The translations under genes were made by a program, and so were the position numbers. A DNA stretch of 64,000 nucleotides, taken from assembly GCA_013397935.1 (NCBI GenBank), contig VZRN01004390.1, positions 1,432,214 through 1,496,213 of the forward strand, given 5' to 3'. This DNA comes from Dasyornis broadbenti (Eukaryota; Chordata; Aves; Passeriformes; Dasyornithidae). Positions 46,724 through 58,700 of the stretch are shown piece after piece (within the stretch, counting starts at the first letter, position 1; the number at the start of each line of letters is the position of its first letter). The notes below the pieces were generated by a model that ran no database searches, was not told the origin of the DNA, and saw only the letters and a program-made list of their open reading frames with translations.

Positions 46724-49700
46724 CTGTAGAGAAGAATAGTTAAAGCAAGGTTATTTATATTTCTAAAATTGCAACATACCACTTCTCTTTTCCAATAACA
46801 ACTCAGTTACACTTTTCAAGAGCAGACACTTTAATCCCATCAGCATAACAAGGGGGTGCAGCAAGGGATGAGAGGAGAGAGGGAAATGATAAGTTCTCCA
46901 GAAATAATTGTAGCTCTAACATTACAAAAAGAAAAGAGCAGACCCTTTATGCATTGTGCACAAGAGGATTAAACTTTTTTTTTGCTTGTAGGATTTCGCA
47001 GAGTTTAGCCAAGTGCTGTTTTTAATCAGATTGGCTTCTGAGCCTTACAAAAGCCCCAGCTGCATGAACAAACAACCTTTTTTTTTAAAAAAAAAAAAAA
47101 AGCCCCCCTTCACCCCGAAAGTAAAAAAAAAGAAAAAATATAACTGGTGATCCATCTGTAAGTGATTTGACACCGTGAAGGTCAAAGGGTTAATCTTCAA
47201 TTTAAACCACACTGCTGAGACAGCAAAACTCTGATTTCATCTAGTACAAGAAAACACATTCGTGCACACACACACTCCCCCACCCTCCCCCCACCACATT
47301 TTCCTTCCCAGCATCTCCAAGATAATACTGCCCTTTTTATAGCCACTTTTGACAGTAAGCCATAAATAATCAGCCTTGGAGCCCTTTCCTACTGACTGGA
47401 GCCAATTAAACCTTAAGCAAGAACATACTTGAAAACACACAAAAAACCAAAACCAAGAGGTTATTTCAGGTCCCATTGTCAAGGAAGAAACATGGGAGTT
47501 GAGTTTCAGGGGGACACCAGTCTACATAATGCAGCTTTGGGACAGGGACACTGTTCCTCCTTTTGTTATATGTAATCACGCCTGCATAAGTGGCTCCGAT
47601 TATACCCCCACCTTCCTGCACTTTAATGGCATCTCATACAAACAGGTGGGTTTCTCTTTACATTGCCCAGTCTGGGATACTATTTCACCTCAATAACTGA
47701 CCCTCTATTAGAAGTCAGTCTTCGTTTTCTCATCCAGAATTCCATATTTGCTAAGCAGGCATGATCATTTCTGGAAAACAAAACAAACCAGCCCAAATCT
47801 CCGCCCCCCTACCCCCCTCCCCAATCCCCAGCAGACAAGGAAACAGAAGACTAGCTTCCAACAACTTTGCCTCAGTACACAGGAGTTCATAAAAGAGCAC
47901 TGAAGCACATTATATGAACAAGATGTTTCAATTCAGATTAGCCCAGCAGAGCAGAACAACACAGTTGCAAGGCATTTTTTACATAATCACAAATAAGAGA
48001 GTTGCAAGTGGAGTTGGTGTATTGGAGATGTGTCAACAGATCGCTCTTCAAAGCCCTCCCAGATAGCCACTACATTATGTTTGTATTCCAGCGCGAGTAG
48101 ATCTGTGCCATTTGAATCACAAGTACATACAAAACAGACTTCCAGAAAACCTGTGTTCATCTCACATCTTAGCAGTGGGTCATTATTCTTGCCCTTAAGA
48201 CTTAACAGGAAGAAGAAATGGATTTGGAGGAGTTCACACAGATCCCACCACACATTTCAAGAGCATTGTGTTTGCAGCATAACCTGCAGACATAACCAGC
48301 GGCTCTAGAGCCTGTTATTATTTATTTCACAGTAACTGGGTTCAGTCCTTATGGATTGCACAGGCATTGCTAGGTTTACAGGTGAAAACAATCTTTTATA
48401 AACTGTCCTGTAGGACTGGGTTAAAAAACACTACATTTGGTCTCAAAAAGTAAGATGGCTTTTGTTTTGTTACTCGCATCTCAGTTTGACCAGGTTTGCC
48501 CTTCCTCATCAAACTCGAGAGATTCTTCTCACCCTCCTCCACACATCCACACTCTCAAAACTGCTCAAATATGCACATGGAATCACAACTTCCTCATGAC
48601 ATCTAGATACCATCCATGTTTTTATCAAGCTATTGCAGCTTAAGCAGACTGTTCCTTAAACAGAGATCTCTGGGTAAGATGTCAATGAAGTGACATGCAA
48701 GAACAAAGTCATCCTCTGCAGTTTCCATACGCAAGGAACTATGCTAGGAGAGCACAGTGGACAAACATACTGCAGATACTTTGAAGACAGTCTGAATTGT
48801 TAGATTATTTTAGTCTATTGGCAGCCAAGAGGGTAAAAAAAATGTCTTACAGAGACTTAGTAAGGGCAATGCAAAAGGATGTTTGAAAATTGGGACAGAA
48901 ATCCTAAGCTTGAAATACATCTCAGCTTCACTGGTGGACCCTCTCTAACGGAAACTCTCATGGAATTTTATAAAGTGAGTTAATTTGGGGGCACATAAGA
49001 GGAGTGCTGATCTGGCATGTACAGTTTTACTATTTCCCACTGCTGGGAGGATAAACACATGTAAGAACCCCCATATTAATGTCCTTCTTCATGTAGGAGG
49101 CTGTTTTGTGCTTCTCACACCATAACAGGTTTCTAATTATTCTGTCTCCTCAAGTTTTATATATCACCTCAGGAGAAAAGGATTACCTGCTCTTTACAGT
49201 GACAGGTAAAGGACTGAGCTCATAGCCTCCCTTTTTTTTTTTTTTTTTTATAAGGGGGGGAACTTTTTGAGGAAGGTACTGAGTTTTGTTTTTATTTGGT
49301 AAATAAGAGTTTTAGAGCTGTACCTCAAGGTGGGTTACAAGTCTACAAGAGAATCAGTGGGATGTGATAAGACAAATACTGAAAAAACTCTAATATGTAT
49401 TTTAGTTTATGTTCTATTGTGTTTATTTCACTGCCTCTTGAAGTCACTTTTTGGTACAGCATTTTTGTCCTTTTCCAATTAAAAGTGTTTCCCATATTTG
49501 CCTAATACACTCAAGATTTCCATGCAAAAGCAGAATAGGAGATATTTTACCATTGTTTCCCCTTTTTTATAAGAAGCATAACATCTCAAATAACTTTTGA
49601 CATCATTTTGTTTTGAAGTGAAAAAATAGAGCATTAGGTTGAGGACAGCTTTCCAGGTTTTATTCCTAGACCTAGAGCTTGCTTGGATTTCCCTAGGTCC

Positions 49701-52700
49701 ATATTCAGACAGCATTTTCTTCCATGGTGGTGTGGTCCCACACACACTTTCACTGGCCCACGTACTGGAGCAGCCCACTCACACTGTTCTCCCCCCACAG
49801 CAGTGCTGGAAAGTGAACTAGAGCAGCACAATGATTGAGCCCAGAACTAATCTGATAAAGAAGTTGCCTTTACTGTTGAACAGGTCATCCTAATCTATCT
49901 GATCCATGGCATCATATAGTCAAACTGATGCTTGTGCCAGGACAACAGAAAGATGACGACCTGTGAAGAGGAGCAAGCTGGGACTGCTGCTTCAGCAGAA
50001 GGCCTAGCTAATGGGGTCTAGAGTTATGGCTTCACTTCTGGGCTGATGTGCTTTCTGTGGTACTAGTTCAGCACGGGACAAGAGCCACAGAATGGGAATG
50101 GCAGATATTATTTGCAGTAAACAATTTATGGAAGGAACTAAAAAATGTCCTTTTCACAATTTTGTGTGTCTTTTTCTCCAGATATGCCTCAGCCAAGACC
50201 AAAATTCTCAAATATTTCAAGACTGAGGGGTTTTTGGTGTGGTATAATTTAGCTGTCAGGAAGGACAGAAAACCCAGAGGAGTGATTCCATTAATTCAGT
50301 ATATATTTTTTTTCAGATGTGATATGTTTTGAGCCTTTTTTCTAAGATTCATAAGTATTGCAACACTGGTATATAATTTCCCTAAACTTCACCAGGTAAA
50401 TTTGTCCTTTATCAAAATAATTCAATCCTTAGAGTCACTACTGTATGAAAACATCAGGGATGAACACTTTGCCACCTCCATGTGGGAGCAACAAAATAAC
50501 CATTTTGAGGCTCCCTTCCCAAGAAGGAAAGAAGACCCTTTTGCCCTCTATACTAACTGTAACTAAAGAAGAGTAGACTTGTGAATACAGTAAGTCAACA
50601 AAAAGCTGGAAACACATAAAACCATTTCCTATTGCAGCTGCTGCTTTTTAAAGGGGATATCCTTAAGAGACTGTCTGTCTGAAGCATTAGCATGAATGCT
50701 TCAATGAGTCACAAGGAAAGGCCATTTTACAGGAAAAGTGTGCTCTGCAGCAACACTACATTAGTGAAGCCTCTTCCATGAACTGTGCTGAACCAAAAGC
50801 CAGACTACTTATAAACAAACACAAAAAAACCATGCAAGACTTTTACTGGAAGCAAATGAAAGAGGAACATGATTGGCCCAACACGTATTCTTTCCCCATA
50901 ATTAATTCCTAATACATGTTTCACACTGTAAGCATAGATACATATCTGGCAAATAGCACTCCAGATACCAAAACCTTTTTCACTCCTACGAAGCCCTTGC
51001 ATGGGGTGATCAAAGGGATGATCAGGACAGGGTGATTCACTTTAAAGAAAATGCTGTCCCTCTGACACAGCTCCTTGAATCCATGAGCATAAATGTTTAA
51101 CAAATTGATAAGACTCATTTTTACACTTGATACATACATGCCATTAACACCCCTGCTTAAAAAAGTAAAGAATATGTTTGTCACATACACATGTTGTATG
51201 TGGGTCTGTCTGGTACACCCTGTCTACCCTCTTGATCTCATGGGCAGCTTCTGACTTTGCTTCATAGCTTCCAGACAATTAAGGGTCATATTCTGATCCC
51301 ACCTTAACTAGAAGGATTAATATGGTCCTAAATGGTGCTGTTAGAGCAAAGGAAGAATACTAGCTTATGTGTACATAAAAACTTTATTCTTCCTTTAATA
51401 ACTAATAAAAGTATTAGCAAAAAGTTGTTGGGATTTTATTTATTCACTGAATACAAAAATACTTGCACACCGGGAGCAGTTGCTGACTCATCGCTGAAGG
51501 CTGTTTTGGCTGCCAGGTGGCTGGAGGCATATTGTGCTACCACAAAATACACTTTAGCTTAGAAAGACTAGAAAGTCACAGTCCCTAAGGCAACAGAGGT
51601 TACAGAAGGTGTCCCCTACTGGAGAGAGAAATGCAGGCCAATGGAAGTCAAATACAAATCTTTCCAGCTGTGATTCCTAATAACCAAAGAAGAATGCATG
51701 TGTTAGAGCAGCAGAGAAAAAAGAAGGCAGTAATAGAGGAAAAAATTAAAGAGTAGCTCAGCAACATAGTTTGTCGTGGTGACACAACAAGGAGGATGAG
51801 AGATCTTCCTCAGGGAACTCCATCCTTCTGGCTTGCAATGACTCTGACATGGGATTAAACTTGCGGTAGAAGGTGTCATGTCAAGTACTGCTTCCTTTCT
51901 CATGAGCTTCCATCAAGCTTTGCGACAAGATAAGCAACACGTGTGTTTATGGAGAGAGGATATACAGTACTGGGCAGAGCCAAAGGGATGCAGGGTGCAG
52001 GGGACCCCCAAAACCTATCTATGGGCTGCCAGCTCAAGCTGGGACAGGGCACAGACTGAGGTGCTGGGTCTGAGCAGCAAAAAAGCGATTGCTGTTGACC
52101 CAAACCTGCTGCCGGTGCAGCTGTGCAGGTGAGCCCTTTCTCAACTTTTTCGTAGTTCAAAAACAAACATGCAGCCACTCGCGCTTTCCTCTCCAGCGCG
52201 GGCAGGAAGGGGAAGCAGACAGCCGCCATGGCAACAGCCAGCTGACGGCAACCTGGGAAGGGCAACCACCGGCCACCGCGTTCCCAGGCCCCTGGCCTTC
52301 CCCTCCTTCCCCATCCCGAGGGGCATGCTGGCTTATTTTCCACAAATACAGTAAATAAAGATCCTGCATTTCCACAGAGCCGCACCTGATACCACTCTGT
52401 ACCTGCGGCATGAGGTTCAGCACGGTTTGCCCTCATGCTCTGGGTGTGTGCGTGAGAGTGCTGGAAGGGATGCCCAGGAGAAGACACCCCACACTACTGC
52501 CCAGCCATGGCCGGCAGCTGCAAGAGTTTTTGACTCTTTTAAGAGTTTATTGACTGAACATGCGTGTGATGGGGCAGAGCTGTTCCACAGGTCCCGCTGT
52601 TCACCACCTGCCCTGCGCGGGCCGCGGGACCCGCGGGACCCGCCGACCTGTGTTTGGCATCCGTTCCTTCACCAGCAGAAGGGCGGCGCTCCCAAAACTG

Positions 52701-55700
52701 CTCAGTGCTGCGGAGACCCCCCCTAGTGATTAAAGTCTGCCTCGGGGTTTGCTTAAAATATCACTTTAAAAGTTTTTACAGGAAAAATATCCTGGCGCGG
52801 GGGCGGGGGGCAGGGGTGGGCGCGGGGCCGCCCGGCTGCGCGGGGAGGCGGCGGGAGGGCAGGTGCAGCGCTGGAGCCTGCGGGCAGCGCAGCCTCTCGT
52901 CAGCAGCGCCGATGAGTCAGAGGCTAAATTTAGCGAGCGATATAAACACAGCCGCCGAGCGCAAACACGGCCCGGCCGGGCCCTCGCACGCACTGTCCGC
53001 TCTTCCTCGCCCGCCGGCGGGCTCCGCTGGTTCCAGCCCCGCTGCCAGCAGCTCCCCAGGTCTGCCTCCCAGCAGGGAAAACCTAACTAGGGTTAACAGG
53101 AGTTGCCTCACTGCTTCTGGTTTTGGATCACTATTTTTTTCTGCTGTGGTCCGGTCCTCGGAAGGATTCTTTTTCCATTGGTGAGGTAGCTATTTAGGAG
53201 AATCAAACAAACAACAACAACAACAAAAACAACACCCAAACGGAGACTGTAAAAGGCTGGCAGGACATTCCTCCTCAGTGGCTTGAAACAAAAGAGGACT
53301 CTGCATTTGGGCACTTGCTTTCCTGCCTTTCCACCATAAAATTTAATTGAGTAAAATACAAACATGTACACTCCTCACCATAAATAATCAGTCCAAACAT
53401 CTCATCATCCCCCTCGGAGATGGCACTATCTTAATAAGATCAACCAACCTAGGCGGAGGACTGGAGGCAGAACAACTGGGTTCCTATCAGCAATCCTTGC
53501 ATGATCTCAGTCAAGTTATAACCTGCATTTTCTACTCTCCCACAATAAAAAAGAAGTGGGGTATTACCACAATTATTTCTTAATTGAAAAATAATTTCTC
53601 AGCTGTCACACTGCTACAAGCAGAAAGCATGTTACCACTGTCATAGCCGGCTCAGTGCTGCGAGAGCGGAGGAAATCTAGAAGAACCTGTGGAGACTGAA
53701 GGGATTGTACAGGAGAGAAAGCAGCACTCAACACTGGTGTTAGAAATACTGCAGAACAATTCACCTGTACTGTCCCAAAGAACTGTTTTGTGCTCTTTTT
53801 TGTGGGCAGTCTTGGTCTTTTGAGGTTGTGGCCCCACTGCCTCAAGACAGACCTGTGTCCAGCAGGGTGAGGGATTCAGGGCACATAATTGCACAGAGCT
53901 TGCACAGCTCTCCTGCCACCCAGCTCCCTTATCCTCTGCCCACTTCCTCTACCAAAGCTAGGCAGGAAGTTTTGCTTTTTAACATTATCCCCTATTTTAA
54001 GCAGGAACAAACACATAATATATTTAAATCTTTTGTCAGCTGAAAGCATATAGAAGGCTAGATTAGGCTGATGTACAAGTTTTGTGGGTTTTATTAAACT
54101 GATATACAACGGTTGTATGTGACTTTGTATAGTCCAGCCTCCAGCAGCAGCCTTATGTGGCTGCCTGAGGAAAAGCTGAGGGCAAGTACATGCAATAGCT
54201 TCCACTAGTACCCTTTCAGCATCTAACTAGTTTGAGCTTAGGACTTCCTGAGTCAGATCTGGTTTCTGTTTATTTAATGTCTGCTTCAATGGCCATAAAC
54301 TTGTCTCAATTCCCCTTGAACCCAGATAAAGCACTGGGATCCACAATATGCCTTGACAAGAAGCTCCACAGCTTTCACCTGTTGCATGAAAAATGACCTA
54401 ATTTACTCCGAGCTGGCTCCTACTAGCTTGACTTGATTTTGCCTAGTTCTTGTACTGGGAGAAATTAGTCTATTCCTCTCCTTCATGTCACTTTTGATTT
54501 CTGTTTAATATTGCTTTCCTCTTGGCTTGTATATTTTCTCAGGCTTAGCAGTCCTAGCCTATTTTTTCATATGGAAGTTCCATTGTCCTTCTTGACTTTC
54601 TCTGAACATTTTCCAGTTCTGCTGCATGCATCATTTTTGGATGAAGAAAACCAGAATTTCATTAAACATTCAAGATATGGTAGAAACATGGATTTATATG
54701 GTGGCAAAATTATATTCTTGTTCTCAGTTTCTTTTCTTAATACATCAAAGAATACCATTTCAGATTAGATGTGAAATGGTCCAACAAGTTTCTGTTAACC
54801 TGAGTGTCAAGTAATCAGCTCCACAGGCAGCAGGATTTCAAAAGAGGTGCTAGGGAAGGGGCAGCAGGTTGTTGTGTTATTTGTATGCATGGGGAAGGTA
54901 CACTTCCAAGCCCACCTCTTCCTTCACTGTAATTTGTCAAATTGAAAAACAAAATCTAATAACATTAAGCAAAAATTCTATCTCCACTTCCTCATATCAA
55001 ATTTCTGACTCTACTGACCGTAAGAATGGCACCCTCCTTTCCTCAAGCCTAGGATTCCAATTCCATAGCCCTGAAATAACTTTGTTTTACATCTCAGTCA
55101 TCCCAAACTCACCCTACCTCCTGCCCTTTAACCTGGGCTCACTCACTTCAGGAGTTCTCTCCCTCACCATGCTCATGCATCCCCAGCTGGAGATTCAAGT
55201 TCTGCACCAATGGGCAGTGCGCAGAAAGCAGAGCAGAAGACGTGACCCACTGCCCTGCACAGCAGCAGCAAGCACCAGCCAGCAGGGAAGATCCTGAAAT
55301 TTATGGACCTACTCAGGGAACAAATGAACAAAAACACTTACCCCAAGTCTCAAAGAGACTGTAGGTACAAGTGAAGTATGCTACTGCTACAGGCTTAGCT
55401 GCAGGACAGTCTGAGTCTCCGCATTATATTTTTAGGAAGCTTTTCTGAACATTTTTCCTAAAATATAAAGTTATCATAAAGAATGAATTCCTGCAAACAA
55501 TTCCAGTGTGAAAAAAGCAACTGTTAAAAACACCCTGTCCTTAATAATGAAAAAAAGCCTGATGGAGTTTGGGATAAATGATGCCCATGTAGCACTGTGT
55601 ACCCACTCTCTCATGCCGCTAAGTTTCCAACAAGTGACACGGGCTCCCTGTTGCATAAGTAGAAGTGTCTCAGAGGAGGCCTTGATAACTCTCATGAGAG

Positions 55701-58700
55701 ACAGAGAAGAAAAAGTATGCAAAACATAACATGTTTCACTTTCAAAGGAAAACAACATTTCCTTCTGGACATTTTCAGTGTCATTAGCTTGAGGCGAACA
55801 GGTACATGCCTAGATGTCTGCCCACAGCCGATGTGGATGCAGGCATTTGTGTTCCATGGGCTGCTGAGCCCTGTTGCAGTGATGGTAAGTCTTGCTTGCT
55901 GAAACAACGGGGGAATTTAGAGAAACAAAGTTTTCTATAGCTAGATCCACAGAGGCTTTTTGAGCATGGTCAGCATATCTAAATCAACTACAGGATTCCT
56001 GATGTGTTGGAAAGGGACTTTGTTGTTGTTTGTAATGCACTTATTTACTCAAGAAAGCTCAGCTCTGATTCAGCATCTGGTTCTCATTGAGGCTCAGCTT
56101 TTTTTAAACTGAGCTTTCCAGATGGGTTGACTGAAGCACAAGGAGGTCAAGAGACTTGTCTGAGGTCATACAGCAAGTCAGTGGCTCTGCTTGGACCTGA
56201 GCCCAGAACTGTTCAAGGCTACCACTCCTTGGCTCTTAAAGAGACAATTTTATCCCCTGTGAAGTGATCTTATCTCCATGAAGAAGAGATGTGATAAAAG
56301 CAGTCCCCTGAAAGCTGCAGCCCGCTTAAAAAGAGTTATTTTATTTGGAAAAAGCTATAGCATTCCAGTGTCTCATTGGAGCCGTCAAACTGAAGGGGTG
56401 TGATACTGATATACAGTGTCATCCACCCCACCCCTGTATAACCCCGTGCTCCTCTGGGGTAGCTTTAGGCTGCTGCCGCTGCCATGCCTGGTTATGTACT
56501 CATATCCCATCTACCAACCCTTCATGTCATGAAATACACTGTCCATTCACCACAGGTTGAAGCCCCTCCTCAAGGCAAGGAAACTCAACTGCACTCAAGA
56601 CCTGAAGCAGAGCCCAAGCACTTGTTGCCACAGCCTGGACATGTGGGGTGTGGGAAGCACAGCTCAGCCAAAAGCTCAGCTCTGTTCTCCATAACCTCAG
56701 AGCACACTCTTGAAGCTCAGCCACAGGCTGGGCTACAGCAGCAGTTCACGGATCCCATGGCAAAGGTACAGTTGTTTCAAACCAAAGAGGAGGTGGCAAG
56801 TACTGGGTTCTCTTGCAGAAACCATGGCTTGGCTCCACCTTTGTTTTCCAGGGGCAGGGCGAAAAAAATACAAGAGGGAAGTTTGCCAGAAGCTACATAG
56901 CATCAATCAAGTAAGAGGCAGTAAAGAACTCAAGAAAACATAGTTGGTTCTTACATGTCATTCTACAGAGCCCTTGCAAACTAGATCAGCCTGTAGCAGG
57001 CTCTGCTACTTAGAACACAAAGCATTGCTCAAGTCCTTCTTACAAGAAATTCAGCATCTTAAGGAGATGAAAGACACAGAGTTCTAGGGAATGTTGTGTT
57101 ATTGCTCTAGTACTGTTCTAAGGATGAAATAGCCAGGTTTTAAATTACTGTTTTCTGTTTAACATATTAATAGGAAATGAAACCCTGAAAGTGGTGTTCA
57201 TGCCAAAAGCAAGCATAGGTGCGGCCAACTTTCTTATTCTTACTAGATGCATACCCAAAAATCTTTTGTATAGCCAAGAACCACAGAATAAATACCATTT
57301 AGCTCCAGAAGCCCAGAGAAGAGATAACAGTGACTCTCCAGGGTTCCCAGTGTGGGATGGGGTTAGACCATGCATGCAGCTGAGTCCAATGACAACTCAG
57401 TGATGTCAGCCTCAGCAGCTATTGCCTGCTCAATTTCTCTCTCAGCCAAGGATGTACATTAACCAGCAGCCTTTGTGTCAACACAGCCTTGCTGCTGCAG
57501 CAGCAGAAGGGGGCCATACCTGAACTGCTGGAGAGTCTTAGAGAATTCAAGAGCCATAAGAAGGCAGCTCTTGAGCTAGCCGGATGCACTATTCCAAAAC
57601 TAAAAGCCTTTCCTAACTTCCACTGAAAGGGCACACACATTTTCTTTTCTCAGGTTCACAGATAAATGTTTTGTAGGCTCTGAAAACAGCTTGTTGAAAA
57701 CCAAGCTTGCTCTCTCTCAGGACTTCACAAGACCACACTGGTTTGACTAACTTTGTGGTATTCTAAATCTGATTCAAGACACCACTCTGGAAAGTTGGTT
57801 TTGACCAAATGTTTGAGACAAGCTGAAATGGGGCTTCCAAATCAGGGATTAGTTTCGCAGCAAGATAAACGATGGCCTGGTTTTCCATGTCTCAGAGACT
57901 GCCCCTTCCAAACCACAGCACATTGTGAACTGCTCACGTGTCTCCAGGGGCAGACCGCTTGCTTCTTCAGCAATGGGTTGGGCGGAGTCATTGCACATAG
58001 GACAGAGGGGTTTCTCCATAGGGGATTCATGCCAAAAGCCAAAGGAAATCCTCCATGCAGGGCTGGGAGGGAAGGGATTGGGCATGACATCAAAACACTC
58101 CATGGGGAACAGTGCTTTGGACACCAATATGTGGCTCAATACTCAGTTTCTCTGACAAACAAGAAAGAATCCCTTAGCAGATCCAAATGCCAAGGCCTAT
58201 CCCAGGGTCAGGCTGTGGATAACCACTGGCTGAACTACTCTGTACTCGGGTTAAGTTTTCGAGTTGGTTTGGGTTTTGTTTTTTTTTTTTTTCCCCCGTT
58301 TTGTTTTCAAACTTAAATGGCTGATGGCCCCCGCTCCCGTCCCCTTTACAACTTGTTGCCGTTCCAGTTCAAACAAAGAGCGTAGAGCCCCTCCTCTGGC
58401 GGGCCCTGGGGGCCGGGCCGGGCCGCACCGCCCAGCGCAGCCGGACGCTTTTGTTTACTACGGCTCCACACGCCGGGCTGGCCGCCGGCCGGGGCTGCGG
58501 GCCGGGCGGGCACCGGGAGCCCCGACCAGGCACCGCCAGCCCTACCCCGGCTGCCGGAGTGGGGCCGAGCCGGGTGGGCGCTCCTGGACGCGTTTCCAAG
58601 GCACGGGCATCAGATAGGGACACTCCCCCGAGATGAAAGGGGTCAAGTTACAACCAGTTCCACCAGTTCAGGGCAGGGCTCCTCTGCCAAGTTGGTTAAA

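Noticed and set aside
52228..52245. Strong Kozak ATG (GCCGCCATGG) on the plus strand
   Set aside because: The frame stops after five codons; the sequence is better explained as an RFX-like site.
51900..52487. 195-codon open frame on the minus strand inside BMF intron 3
   Set aside because: Runs into a GC-rich CpG-island shore where stops are rare; no conserved motif and not part of the BMF reading frame.
53544..53549. AATAAA on the plus strand as the end of an antisense transcript from the 52.9 kb island
   Set aside because: It lies inside a MIR-like relic and lacks a GT-rich downstream element.
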